Part shown: one piece after another, positions 17,239-26,358 of the stretch
How positions within the stretch are numbered: the stretch's first letter is position 1
Layout: the number at the start of each line of letters is the position of its first letter
Source of the DNA: Hydrogenophaga palleronii NBRC 102513
Lineage (GTDB): Bacteria; Pseudomonadota; Gammaproteobacteria; Burkholderiales; Burkholderiaceae_C
Reading direction: 5' to 3'
DNA length: 64,000 nt
NCBI RefSeq assembly: GCF_001571225.1
Contig: NZ_BCTJ01000002.1
Location: forward strand, 124,001 to 188,000
The notes under the pieces: generated by a model
Database searches by the model: none
Told to the model about the DNA's origin: nothing
What the model saw: the letters and a program-made list of their open reading frames with translations, nothing else
Position numbers and translations under genes: made by a program

Positions 17239-18849
17239 ATGAGCCAGCCTTTGCTTTCTGCACGCAACCTCAGTGTCCGCTTTGGCGGGGTGCTGGCCGT
17301 CAACGACGTGAGCTTCGACGTCAAACAAGGCGAAGTGTTCACCCTCATCGGCCCCAACGGAGCGGGCAAGACGACGGTGTTCAACCTGATCAGCCGCATC
17401 TACACGCCCACGAGCGGAACGATCGAATTCGATGGACAGCCCCTGGACGTCGTGGCGCCCTACGGCGTGGCCAACCTTGGCATTGCGCGCACGTTCCAGA
17501 ACATCGAGCTGTTCGAGCACGCGACGGTGCTGCAGAACCTGCTGATCGGTCGCCACATCCGGCGCAACACCAGCGTGTGGAGCGAGATGCTGTTCTTGCC
17601 AAAGGTGCGCGAAGCCGAACGCCAGACACGCCGCAAGGTGGAAGAAATCATCGACCTGCTTGAGCTGCACCACTACCGTGATGCGCACGTAGCGGGGTTG
17701 CCCTATGGCGTGCGCAAGGTGGTGGAGCTGGGCCGCGCGCTGTGCACCGAGCCGCGACTGCTGCTGCTTGACGAGCCATCGTCCGGTCTGAATGTGGAAG
17801 AGACCGGCGACATGGCTTTCTGGATCGAAGACATCCGGCGCGACCTGGGCATCACCATACTGATGGTCGAGCACGATATGGGGCTGGTCTCCAAGGTGTC
17901 CGATCGCGTGTTGGCCATGAATCAGGGCGCGGTGCTGGCGCTTGGTGATCCGGCAGCGGTCCAGGCCGACCCGGGCGTGATCGAGGCCTATCTCGGCACC
18001 ATGGACAACGTGGCGTCGCTGCGCCGCACGGCGGAGGTGAAGGCATGCGCGACCGCCCAGCCTGTGGCGCCAGCCCGCCTGCACTCCAGTCTGCAGCTCA
18101 ACAACGTGGAGAGCGCGTATGGCCCGATCAAGGCCATCCGAGGCATCAGCCTGCAGGTGCAGCCGGGGCAGATCGCCACCGTGCTTGGCTCGAATGGCGC
18201 GGGCAAGTCGACCATTCTCAAGACCATCTCGGGCATCATCGACCCGGCCAAAGGCAGCATCGTTTTCCAGGGTGAAGACATCACCGCGCGCGACCCGGCA
18301 CTCATCGTGCAGCGTGGCCTGGTGCATGTGCCCGAGGGGCGTGAGGTGTTCTCGCTGCTCTCGGTGCACGACAACCTGATGATGGGGGCCTACACGCGGA
18401 CCGACCGGGACGCGGTGGCGCGCGACCTGGAGGTGGTCTACAACTACTTCCCCATTCTGAGAGAGCGTGCGCGCCAGGACGCCGGCCTGCTGTCGGGCGG
18501 GCAGCAGCAGATGCTGGCCATCTCGCGCGCCATCCTCGCAGGGCCCGCGATGATCCTGCTGGACGAACCCAGCCTTGGCCTGTCGCCGCGCCTGACCAAG
18601 GAAATTTTCGAGATCGTGGTGCGCATCAACCGCGAACTCGGCACCACCATTCTGCTGGTGGAGCAGAACGCCAACATGGCGCTCAACGTGGCCGACCACG
18701 GTTACGTGCTGGAAAACGGTCGCATCGTCATGGACGACAGCTGCGATCGGTTGCGTGAGAAGGACGACATCAAGGAGTTCTATCTCGGCATGAAGGAAGC
18801 CGGCGCGCGGGGCGACCACCGCTGGAAGAAAAAGAAAACCTGGAGATGA
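17239..18849 (+). CDS. Fused LivG-LivF ABC ATPase (system 2)
   Basis: A 536-residue protein with two complete ABC ATPase domains. The N-terminal half is LivG-like: Walker A GPNGAGKTT near residue 40, a modified signature LPYGVRKVVELGRAL near 155 and LLLLDEPSSGLN. The C-terminal half, after a short linker around residues 270-290, is LivF-like: GSNGAGKS near 318, VPEGREVFSLLSV, LSGGQQQ near 417 and ILLDEPSLGLSP. In system 1 the same units are separate genes. ATG 17239 (MSQPLLSARNL) has AAGG upstream; an in-frame ATG at 17206 is the alternative. Confidence 0.9.
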   Translation: MSQPLLSARNLSVRFGGVLAVNDVSFDVKQGEVFTLIGPNGAGKTTVFNLISRIYTPTSGTIEFDGQPLDVVAPYGVANLGIARTFQNIELFEHATVLQNLLIGRHIRRNTSVWSEMLFLPKVREAERQTRRKVEEIIDLLELHHYRDAHVAGLPYGVRKVVELGRALCTEPRLLLLDEPSSGLNVEETGDMAFWIEDIRRDLGITILMVEHDMGLVSKVSDRVLAMNQGAVLALGDPAAVQADPGVIEAYLGTMDNVASLRRTAEVKACATAQPVAPARLHSSLQLNNVESAYGPIKAIRGISLQVQPGQIATVLGSNGAGKSTILKTISGIIDPAKGSIVFQGEDITARDPALIVQRGLVHVPEGREVFSLLSVHDNLMMGAYTRTDRDAVARDLEVVYNYFPILRERARQDAGLLSGGQQQMLAISRAILAGPAMILLDEPSLGLSPRLTKEIFEIVVRINRELGTTILLVEQNANMALNVADHGYVLENGRIVMDDSCDRLREKDDIKEFYLGMKEAGARGDHRWKKKKTWR

Positions 18850-18857
18850 GGCGGCAC

Positions 18858-20711
18858 ATGGCACTCTGGAACCTCGATCATCTCAAGCCTCGCGAAGATA
18901 TCGTGACGCCGGGCGACACCATCTCGCGCATCTTCTGGGCCGGCGTTGCTGCGCGCGGCGAGGCCGTCATGATGCGGCAGAAGGAGTTCGGCATCTGGCG
19001 CAGCTGGAGCTGGAGCGAGGTGGGTGGCATCGTCCGCGACCTGTCCATGGGGCTGGCGTCGCTGGGCCTGAAACCCGGCGACTGTGTGTCCATCCTGTCG
19101 AACACCCGTGTGGAGTGGGTCTGGCTGGATCTCGCGGTGCTGAGCGCCGCCGGTGTGTCCAGCGGCATCTACCCAACCGACGCCTCGCCGCAACTGGAGT
19201 TTCTCTGCGAGAACTCCGACACCGTTGTGCTGGTGGTCGAAGATGAAGAACAACTGGACAAGGCGCTCGAAGTGCGTGCGCAGTTGCCGAAGCTGCGCAA
19301 AATTGTGCTGATCGATCCCAAGGGCCTGGCCGAGTTCAGCGACCCGATGGTGATCACGCTCGACACGCTGCGCGAGCAGGGCGCTGCGCACGACCGCGCC
19401 CACCAGGGCGAATTCGAGCGCTTGCGTGAGGTGCGCGGCCCGGACGACCTGGCGATCCTGATCTACACCTCGGGCACCACCGGAAAGCCCAAGGGTGCGA
19501 TGCATTCCAACCGTGGCCTGGTGGTGGTGGTGCATGGCCAGAACACCACGCTGCCGCAGGACGATCGCGACGAACGCATGTGCTTCCTGCCGCTGTGCCA
19601 CGTGGCCGAACGCGTGGTGGGACTCTATGCGTCCATCTACACCGGTACGCGGATGAACTTCGTCGAGAACCCCGACACCGTGCCCGAGAACGTGCGCGAG
19701 ATCGCGCCCACGGTGTTCGGCGGTGTGCCGCGCATGTGGGAGAAGTTCTATTCCGCCGTCACCATTTCGGTGAAGGAGGCGGGTACCGTGCAGCAGGCGC
19801 TCTACCGCTGGGCCATTGCGCAGGGCCATGCCGTGGCCGACCGCGTTCTGGCTGGTGAGACCGTGAACCCGTGGATGAAGTTCAAGTACTACCTGGCCGG
19901 TGTGGCATCACTCAACAACGTGCGCCGGTTCATTGGCATTCATCGTTGCCGCTGCATGGCCACGGGCGCGGCGCCGATCTCACCGGACCTGATCCGCTGG
20001 TACCTGGCCTTGGGCATTCCGATGCTCGAAGCGTGGGGCCAGACCGAGTCGTGCGGCATCTCCACCGCCATGCCACCGGGCCGCATCCGGCTGGGCACCA
20101 TCGGGCCGAAGAGCCCATACAACGAGGTGCGCATCGATCCTGAGACGGGCGAGCTGCTGGTGCGCGGGCCCAACGTGTTCATGGGCTACCTGAAGCAGCC
20201 CGAAAAGACAGCAGAGACCATCGACGCCGACGGCTGGTTGCACACCGGCGATGTGGGCACCGAGGACGCCGAGGGCTACTTCCGCATCACCGACCGCATG
20301 AAGGACATCATCATCACCGCGGGGGGCAAGAACGTCACGCCCAGCGAATGGGAGAACGAACTCAAGTTCAGTCCGTACGTGACGGATGCGGTGGTGATCG
20401 GCGACCGCCGCGCCTACCTGACGGCCATCGTGATGATCGAGCAGGAGAACGTCGAGAAGTACGCGCAAGACCAGAACATCCTTTTCTCCAACTACGCCAG
20501 CCTGACCCGTGCGCCTGAGATCCGCGCGCTGATCCAGGAGGAGATCGACAAGATCAACCGCAAGTTCGCCCGCGTCGAGCAGATCAAGAAGTTTTTCCTG
20601 CTGGAGACGCAGCTCTCGGCCGAAGACGACGAACTCACTCCGACCATGAAGCTCAAGCGCAGCTTCGTCCAGAAGAAGTACGCACCGGAAATCGAAGAAA
20701 TGTACCGCTGA
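18858..20711 (+). CDS. AMP-dependent acyl-CoA synthetase (long-chain type, copy 2)
   Basis: About 617 residues of the same ANL-ligase group as the protein at 5860, with which it shares overall layout and many motifs: the KEFGIW segment, YTSGTTGKPKGA P-loop near residue 205, EAWGQTES near 395, and DIIITAGGKNVTPSEWEN near 480. It should activate a carboxylic acid imported by system 2. ATG 18858 is 6 bp after GAGG; the ATG at 18846, overlapping the ATPase stop, would add MRRH. Both ligases sit within a Liv operon, so pairing of importer and ligase is conserved between the two systems. Confidence 0.9.
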   Translation: MALWNLDHLKPREDIVTPGDTISRIFWAGVAARGEAVMMRQKEFGIWRSWSWSEVGGIVRDLSMGLASLGLKPGDCVSILSNTRVEWVWLDLAVLSAAGVSSGIYPTDASPQLEFLCENSDTVVLVVEDEEQLDKALEVRAQLPKLRKIVLIDPKGLAEFSDPMVITLDTLREQGAAHDRAHQGEFERLREVRGPDDLAILIYTSGTTGKPKGAMHSNRGLVVVVHGQNTTLPQDDRDERMCFLPLCHVAERVVGLYASIYTGTRMNFVENPDTVPENVREIAPTVFGGVPRMWEKFYSAVTISVKEAGTVQQALYRWAIAQGHAVADRVLAGETVNPWMKFKYYLAGVASLNNVRRFIGIHRCRCMATGAAPISPDLIRWYLALGIPMLEAWGQTESCGISTAMPPGRIRLGTIGPKSPYNEVRIDPETGELLVRGPNVFMGYLKQPEKTAETIDADGWLHTGDVGTEDAEGYFRITDRMKDIIITAGGKNVTPSEWENELKFSPYVTDAVVIGDRRAYLTAIVMIEQENVEKYAQDQNILFSNYASLTRAPEIRALIQEEIDKINRKFARVEQIKKFFLLETQLSAEDDELTPTMKLKRSFVQKKYAPEIEEMYR

Positions 20712-20772
20712 GACGCAGGGCGGGCAGAGAGGCCGCCAGGTTTTTTTAACCGACACACACACGGACATCGCC

Positions 20773-21822
20773 ATGACCGAGGTGCTGGAACCCGCCGCGC
20801 TGGACGCGCCGTCCGATCTGGGCGACGTGGCCATCGTCGCGCGGCTGGGCGCGTATTTGACGCAGGAGCTGCGCACGTCGGTGCGCGTGGAGGGTTTTCG
20901 GCGTTTCACCGGTGGCCTGTCGTGGATCACGGCGGCGTTCGCCCTGCACACCGGCCGCGGCGATGCACTCGACGCACGGGACTTCATTGTCAAGATCGGA
21001 TCGCCCGCGGGTCTGATGGCGCCGTATTCGTCGCGCCCGCAGTCGGTGGTTTTGCGCGCGCTGGCCGGCACGGCGGTGCCGGTGCCGGTGATGCGCTGGG
21101 ACAGCGACGACGCCCGCATCCTGGGCGCGCCGTTCCTCATCACCGACCGGGTCGAGGGCATCGAACTCAACCCGTTCACGCGCGACTACGGCATTGCCGA
21201 TGCGGGCGTGCTGGCGCCGGTGGGAGAGCACCTCGCGCAGGTGCTGGGCGATCTGCAGCGCGTCGACTGGCGAGCGCGGGGATTGTCCACGCTGCAGGGT
21301 GAAGACCCCCGCGCGCCGGCCGGGCGCGAGCAGGTCCGGTTCTGGCGCGAGCGTGTGCGCCAGTGGAGCCCAAAACCCTATCCGCTGATGGACTACGCGG
21401 CGGCATGGCTGGTGCGCCGCACGCCGATGCAGGCACGCACCGTCATCGTTCATGGCGACTACCGCGTGGGCAATTTTCTGGCCGACGGAGGGCGCATCAG
21501 AGCCATGCTCGACTGGGAGATGACACACCTGGGCGATCCGCACGAGGACCTCGCCTGGGCCATGCTGCCCGACATGCGCTTGCGCGGCTTGCTGGAGCAC
21601 AGCGCGTTCATCGCGCGCTACGAAGCCGCCAGCGGATTGACGGTGGACCCCGACGCGCTCGCCTACTACCGCGTGTTCTCGCTCTACAAGATGGTGGCCA
21701 TCAACCTCGGCGGGCAGTCCAGTTTTCTGGCGGGTGGGCAGGACCTGCGGCTGGTCTGTCTGTCCAACAACATCCCGATGTTCATGTCGCGCCTGGCCCA
21801 GGCGCTGGAGGGCGGCGTATGA
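20773..21822 (+). CDS. Aminoglycoside-phosphotransferase-fold kinase (LvaA/ACAD10-like)
   Basis: A 349-residue protein kinase-like phosphotransferase. The catalytic loop VIVHGDYRVGNFL (about residues 223-235) and the metal-binding MLDWEMTHLGDPHEDLAW (about 245-262) are intact. The related LvaA of levulinate catabolism and the kinase domains of ACAD10/ACAD11 phosphorylate 4-hydroxyacyl-CoA so that an ACAD-like partner can remove phosphate. Several ACADs in the region make that role reasonable, but it is inference. Its stop overlaps the next start (ATGA). No strong ribosome-binding site precedes the ATG. Confidence 0.83.
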   Translation: MTEVLEPAALDAPSDLGDVAIVARLGAYLTQELRTSVRVEGFRRFTGGLSWITAAFALHTGRGDALDARDFIVKIGSPAGLMAPYSSRPQSVVLRALAGTAVPVPVMRWDSDDARILGAPFLITDRVEGIELNPFTRDYGIADAGVLAPVGEHLAQVLGDLQRVDWRARGLSTLQGEDPRAPAGREQVRFWRERVRQWSPKPYPLMDYAAAWLVRRTPMQARTVIVHGDYRVGNFLADGGRIRAMLDWEMTHLGDPHEDLAWAMLPDMRLRGLLEHSAFIARYEAASGLTVDPDALAYYRVFSLYKMVAINLGGQSSFLAGGQDLRLVCLSNNIPMFMSRLAQALEGGV

Positions 21823-22319
21823 ACCACAGCAGCCGCCTGGGCACGGAGACACCGGCGTTGATCATGGCCGCCATGGTCACCACGCTGGAAGAACAGTTGT
21901 TGCCGCACCTGATCGACCCCACCGCGCGCGCTGCAGCCGAGAGCATGTTGCAGGTGCTGACACAACTGTCCACCACCGTCGCCTGGTCCCCGGCACCGCT
22001 GGCCCGTCGGCTTGAGGTGCGTCGCGCGGCATTGGCGGCCATGCCGCGCACGGCGGCGCCGAACCGGCCGGCACCATGGTGTGGCGCGGTGGATCCGACC
22101 GATGCCGTGGCACTGGAGCGGGCGATTCACCAGTGCGACGCCTATGTCTCGGAGCTTGTGGCATTCGGACAGGGCGAAGCGGTGCCGCCGCTCGAACGCT
22201 GGCTGCTCGGCTATTGCCGCGCCGCCGCTGATGTGGACTTGAGCTTCATGGCGCCCAGCCATCTCGGAAAACTCACCCGCGAAACCGGCCCCAACGTCCG
22301 CCCCGAGGAGTCCGCATGA
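21819..22319 (+). CDS. Small helical protein of unknown function beside the kinase
   Basis: A 166-residue, mostly helical, soluble protein with no signal peptide or membrane segment. I do not recognise it with certainty. The pattern EEQLLPHLIDPTARAAAES loosely recalls the small kinase partner LvaB (DUF6285-like), which also follows a phosphotransferase gene. It overlaps the kinase stop and the next start by 4 bp each, so the three products are very likely made together. The middle (residues about 65-90) is rich in Pro, Ala and Arg, like a linker. Confidence 0.6.
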   Translation: MNHSSRLGTETPALIMAAMVTTLEEQLLPHLIDPTARAAAESMLQVLTQLSTTVAWSPAPLARRLEVRRAALAAMPRTAAPNRPAPWCGAVDPTDAVALERAIHQCDAYVSELVAFGQGEAVPPLERWLLGYCRAAADVDLSFMAPSHLGKLTRETGPNVRPEESA

Positions 22320-23437
22320 TCACGCCGCAAGACGATCTCTTTGGTCACCAGACACCGGCGCCGCTGCACGAGCCGGCTTCGGACGACGCCGGCGTTACCT
22401 TGTTCACGGAGCGCTTCTGGTACACCGGTCACGTGGTTCCGGCCGGTGACTTCGTGTTCAACGTGGGCATGGGTCGGTATCCGGGGCGTGGCGTGACCGA
22501 CGGCTACGTCGGGGTGTCGTTCGAGGGGCGGCAATTCGATTTCCAGGTGTCCCGGCACGCCGGGGAGCGGCCGCTCGACACCGAGGCAGGCGCGCTGCGA
22601 ATCGAGGTGCTGGAGGGCTTCGGGCGGCATCGCATCACGCTGTGGCCCAATGCCTCGGGCCTGTCCATGGACCTCATATTCCATGGCCGAACCGACCCCA
22701 ACGACGAAGGCCGCGAGATCATCCGCAAGGGCGACACGCTCTACTCGGACGTCAGCCGCTTCGTGCAGATGGGGCGCTACGACGGCTGGATCTCGGTGGA
22801 CGGCCGCCGCTTCGAACTGTATGCCAGCACCTGCTGGGGCGGGCGTGACCGCTCGTGGGGCCGCCGGCTCGAGCTGCGGACCACCGATGGCGATGCTCAC
22901 GCTTCGCGTTTCCCGCCGATGTTCTACGCCTTCGCCTGCCTGCAGTTCGAGGACGAGGCGGTTCATTTCTTCCTCAAGGAAAAGGCACCGGGTCAGCTGC
23001 GCTTCCTCGGTGGCTCGCGCAGCTGGCTGCGCGGGCAGGGCCGCGCGCCGGTGGCCATCACAGAGGTGGCGCACGACCTTCAATGGGATCTGCAGGCGCC
23101 CAGCCAATCCGTCACAGGTGGGCGGATGTTGCTGAGGTTCGCGGACGGGTCGCATCTGTCTCTTCGGCTGCGTTCGCTGTCCGGTCGCTACTTCCTGAAG
23201 GGCGGCCTCTACGGCGGCCTGAATGGCTGGAACCACGGCGATGACCGGGGTGCGCTGCACGAGGGCTCCAGCCGCTGGAACCTGGGCGATACGCAAGACC
23301 GTGCACAACTGCGTTCGCTGGCCGACCAGGTCCTGGAGATCGGCGACGGCCAGCGCACGGGACATGGCGCACTGCAATGCGGTGTATCAGCAGGGTATGG
23401 AAGGTACGGCGAAGTGGCGCACTTGCCGACGATGTGA
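22316..23437 (+). CDS. Uncharacterised protein, probable beta-barrel/lipocalin-like (DUF7064/DUF7065-type)
   Basis: A 373-residue protein with many alternating strands and aromatic residues, without a signal peptide. Segments such as ERFWYTGHVVPAGDFVFNVG, GRYDGWISVDGRRFEL and CWGGRDRSWGRR resemble proteins annotated as hydroxyneurosporene-dehydrogenase-like or DUF7064/DUF7065, found near acyl-CoA and kinase genes. A lipid- or terpenoid-like ligand is therefore possible but unproven. Its ATG overlaps the preceding stop. It is the last gene of the second transport operon before a new ribosome-binding site at the next binding-protein gene. Confidence 0.65.
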   Translation: MITPQDDLFGHQTPAPLHEPASDDAGVTLFTERFWYTGHVVPAGDFVFNVGMGRYPGRGVTDGYVGVSFEGRQFDFQVSRHAGERPLDTEAGALRIEVLEGFGRHRITLWPNASGLSMDLIFHGRTDPNDEGREIIRKGDTLYSDVSRFVQMGRYDGWISVDGRRFELYASTCWGGRDRSWGRRLELRTTDGDAHASRFPPMFYAFACLQFEDEAVHFFLKEKAPGQLRFLGGSRSWLRGQGRAPVAITEVAHDLQWDLQAPSQSVTGGRMLLRFADGSHLSLRLRSLSGRYFLKGGLYGGLNGWNHGDDRGALHEGSSRWNLGDTQDRAQLRSLADQVLEIGDGQRTGHGALQCGVSAGYGRYGEVAHLPTM

Positions 23438-23470
23438 GAGCGGTTGACAAGACCAACCAGGAGGCACGAC

Positions 23471-24631
23471 ATGACATGGACGAATCGAACCAAGGCCATC
23501 CTCGCCGTCACGGCGCTGGTGGTGGTGCAGGCGCCGCTGTCGGCGCAGACGCGTGGTGTGAGCGACAAGGAGATCCGCATCGGCACGCTGCTCGACCTGT
23601 CGGGCCCCCTGGCAAGCTCTGGAAAGGACACGCGCGAAGGCATGCAGATGCGCGTGGGTGAGATCAATGCGCAGGGCGGCATTGGTGGCCGCATGCTCAA
23701 GCTGCATTTCGAGGATCACGGGTACGACCCCAAAAAGGCCGTTCTAGCCACGCAGAAGCTGTTGGAGCTGGACGGAATATTCGCGATGGTTGGTCAGATG
23801 GGGACCGCCATGATGCTGGCATCGGCGCCGCTGCTGGCGCAGAAGGATGCGGTCAACTTCATGCCGCTTTCTGCCACCGCACTTGCATACCAGCCGCCGC
23901 AACCGTTGGTTTTCGCTTACATGCCCTCTTACATCGACCAGCTTGCGACGGTCATGCCGCCGTTCCTCAAGCAGGTGAGCGCAAAGAAGGTCTGCGTGAT
24001 CTACCAGGACGACGAATTTGGTCAGGAGATCCTGCGCGGCACTGAAGCTGGTCTGAAAGCGGCCAGCCAGACGCTGGTGGAACACGTGAGCTACAAGCGC
24101 GGCGCAACCGACTTTTCCTCTCAGGTGGCACGCACAGCAGCCGCTGGCTGCGATGCGGTGGTGCTGGGAACCGTCATTCGCGAGACTGTGGGCGTGATGA
24201 CCGAGGCCCGCAAGATCGGCTACAGGCCGGCTTTCGTCTCAACGGTCACGGCTTATTCGGCGACGGTGCCGAAACTCGGCGGTGACAGTGTCGAAGGGCT
24301 GTACGCCACGGTGATCGTCGATCAGCCGTACGTCGACAGCGGGGGGGCCGAATTGCGTGCCTGGGCGCAGCGCTACAAGCTTGCCTACAAGGACGACCCT
24401 AGCGTGTTCGCGGCACACGGCTACTTCGTGATCGACAGCTTCATCAAAGCCGCCCGTGCTGCCGGTCCGCAGCTCACCACGGCCAGCTTCGTCAAAGCGC
24501 TGGAGACCACGCGCCTGCCCCCCACGCTGTTTGGCACGCCAGAGATGAGCTTCAGCCCCACCAAGCGCATCGGCATCGACGCCATTCGAATGGCACGCAT
24601 CAAGGACGGACGCTGGATCAGCGCCGAGTAG
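23471..24631 (+). CDS. Liv-type ABC substrate-binding protein (3 of 6)
   Basis: A 386-residue periplasmic receptor. The signal peptide covers roughly residues 1-25 (hydrophobic core ending LSA-QTR). The mature part has KEIRIGTLLDLSGPLASSGK, HFEDHGYDPKKAV, YQDDEFGQE and YKRGATDFSSQVAR. It belongs to the second subgroup, with the proteins at 25077, 26359 and 40914. ATG 23471 has AGGAGG upstream. No permease of its own follows; an NTF2-like gene does. Confidence 0.9.
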   Translation: MTWTNRTKAILAVTALVVVQAPLSAQTRGVSDKEIRIGTLLDLSGPLASSGKDTREGMQMRVGEINAQGGIGGRMLKLHFEDHGYDPKKAVLATQKLLELDGIFAMVGQMGTAMMLASAPLLAQKDAVNFMPLSATALAYQPPQPLVFAYMPSYIDQLATVMPPFLKQVSAKKVCVIYQDDEFGQEILRGTEAGLKAASQTLVEHVSYKRGATDFSSQVARTAAAGCDAVVLGTVIRETVGVMTEARKIGYRPAFVSTVTAYSATVPKLGGDSVEGLYATVIVDQPYVDSGGAELRAWAQRYKLAYKDDPSVFAAHGYFVIDSFIKAARAAGPQLTTASFVKALETTRLPPTLFGTPEMSFSPTKRIGIDAIRMARIKDGRWISAE

Positions 24632-24663
24632 ATCAACTTTCCCCAACCGCCAAGGAGACTCCC

Positions 24664-25080
24664 ATGAGCACGACCGAATTGCAGAGCACTGAACATCTTC
24701 TGGATGTGACCGAACGGCTGACCCGTTGTTGGGACCAGCGCGACATCGAAGGCACCTTGCGGTACTACACCGAAGACGTGCAGTACAGCGAACCCGGCGC
24801 GGGTGTGAAAATCGGCAGCCGCGAGAAGCTGCGCAACTACCTGAAGAAGTACTTTCAGGAATGGGATTCGCGTTGGACCATCCACGAGCACTTCCGCCTC
24901 GAAGGACAAAACGGCCTCGTGGTGTTCTGGGATATGGAGGTCTGGCGCCATGGATCGACCGAGCGCCTGATGACCAAGGGCATGGATCTGTTGATGGTGC
25001 GTGGCGAGCAGATCTCGCGCGACACCGTGTACTACGACCGCATGCAGCTCAAGTCGCTGCTGGTGAGGGCCGACAAATGA
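24664..25080 (+). CDS. NTF2-like (SnoaL-type) protein D
   Basis: A 138-residue paralogue of proteins B and C (11375, 11816). It shares TLRYYTEDVQYSEPGAG, LRNYLKKYFQEWDSRW, FRLEGQNGLVVFWDMEVW, KGMDLLMVRGEQISRD and a final aromatic helix. It sits between two binding-protein genes, with AAGGAG before the ATG and a 4-bp ATGA overlap with the next gene. Neighbouring an imported-ligand receptor is the same arrangement as in the first operon. Confidence 0.78.
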   Translation: MSTTELQSTEHLLDVTERLTRCWDQRDIEGTLRYYTEDVQYSEPGAGVKIGSREKLRNYLKKYFQEWDSRWTIHEHFRLEGQNGLVVFWDMEVWRHGSTERLMTKGMDLLMVRGEQISRDTVYYDRMQLKSLLVRADK

Positions 25081-26234
25081 GCACGCCGTCTCTACCCAGG
25101 CTCGTGCTGGCGCTCGTCGTCGCTGTGTCGGCTGCACCGGCCTTTGCGCAGGTGGCGGGCATCTCGCCGACCGAAATACGTGTAGCCACCTTGCAAGATC
25201 TGTCCGGTCCGCTGTCTGGCCCCGGAAAGCAGGTCATGAACGGCATGCGCATGCGGGTCGAAGAAATCAACGCGCAAGGCGGTATCCATGGCCGCAAGAT
25301 CACGCTGCTGGTGGAAGACCATGGCTACGACCCGAAGAAGGCCGTGCTTGCAACCGAGAAGCTGTTCGGCCGCGACGGCGCCATGTTGATGGCCGGTCAG
25401 ATCGGCACGGCGACAACGTTGGCCACCGTGCCTTTGCTCACGCAGAAGAACGTCATCAACTTCTTCCCGCTCACGTCCGCGCGCGAGGTCTACGAGCCGC
25501 CGACGCCGCTGAAGTTCGCCTTTCTCGCGCCGTATTTCCTGCAACTGGGCACGCACACGCCGCGCCTGGCCAAACAGATCAACGCGAAGAAGGTCTGTGC
25601 GCTGTACCAGGACGACGAGTTCGGGCTGGAAATCCTGCGCGGTGCCGAGGCCGGCCTCAAAGAGGCGGGGCGCGAGATGGTCGAGAAGACCAGCTACAAG
25701 CGCGGCGCGACCGACTTCTCTTCGCAGGTTGCGAAGCTGGCAGCGGCCAATTGCGACCTGGTGGTGCTGGGCACGGTGGTGCGCGAAACCGTTGGCGTGA
25801 TGACTGAAGCGCGCAAGCTCGGGTTCAAACCGGTGTTCCTGGGTTCCCCGGGCGCGTACTCGAGCGCGGTGGTCGACTTGGGCGGCAAGGACGTTGAAGG
25901 CCTGTACGTGACCATGACCGTCGAGCAGCCCTATGTTGATAGCGGACCACCCGAGCTGCGCCGGTTTGCGAGCGGCTACAAGACCAAGTTCGCGGAGGAT
26001 GCGACGGTGTTCTCGAGCTACGGCTACTTGGTGATCGACCTGTTCGCGCAGGCCGCGCAGAAGGCCGGCGCCAACCTCACGAACGAAACCTTCACCAAAG
26101 CGCTGGAAACCGGTTCGTTGCCCGCCACACCGTATGGCACCGGGGAACTCACCTTCACACCCACCAAGCGCCTGGGCAGCGAGGTCGCTCGGCTGTCACA
26201 AATTCGCAACGGCCGCTGGGTGGTGGTCGATTGA
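25077..26234 (+). CDS. Liv-type ABC substrate-binding protein (4 of 6)
   Basis: A 385-residue receptor starting MSTPSLPRLVLALVVAVSAA, a signal peptide cleaved near AFA-QVA. It shares LQDLSGPLSGPGKQV, VEDHGYDPKKAVLATEKL and YKRGATDFSSQVAKLAAANC with its subgroup. The start overlaps the NTF2 stop (ATGA). The frame is open much further upstream, but that region is the NTF2 gene in another frame. Confidence 0.9.
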   Translation: MSTPSLPRLVLALVVAVSAAPAFAQVAGISPTEIRVATLQDLSGPLSGPGKQVMNGMRMRVEEINAQGGIHGRKITLLVEDHGYDPKKAVLATEKLFGRDGAMLMAGQIGTATTLATVPLLTQKNVINFFPLTSAREVYEPPTPLKFAFLAPYFLQLGTHTPRLAKQINAKKVCALYQDDEFGLEILRGAEAGLKEAGREMVEKTSYKRGATDFSSQVAKLAAANCDLVVLGTVVRETVGVMTEARKLGFKPVFLGSPGAYSSAVVDLGGKDVEGLYVTMTVEQPYVDSGPPELRRFASGYKTKFAEDATVFSSYGYLVIDLFAQAAQKAGANLTNETFTKALETGSLPATPYGTGELTFTPTKRLGSEVARLSQIRNGRWVVVD

Positions 26235-26279
26235 GTACCTGCCTTCGCTGCGGGTAGGGCGGGGCCGCGGGCCGATCAA

Positions 26280-26324
26280 ATCGTCTGGTACGACGATACC
26301 GGCACGCGGCCTCTTGCGTAGTGT
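26280..26324 (+). promoter_or_regulatory. Putative LuxR-type activator site C with -10
   Basis: A perfect dyad ATCGTC-TGGTAC-GACGAT (26280-26297) with TAGTGT at 26319-26324, again 21 bp downstream. It lies 62 bp before the binding-protein gene at 26359. Confidence 0.55.
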
Positions 26325-26358
26325 CGTGGCTGTGATGGTTCAACACGAGGAAGCCAGC

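Noticed and set aside
20735-20752. T-rich stretch after the second acyl-CoA synthetase as a terminator
   Set aside because: The preceding GC-rich sequence gives only a weak, imperfect stem, and the kinase gene follows in the same direction with no promoter I can see.
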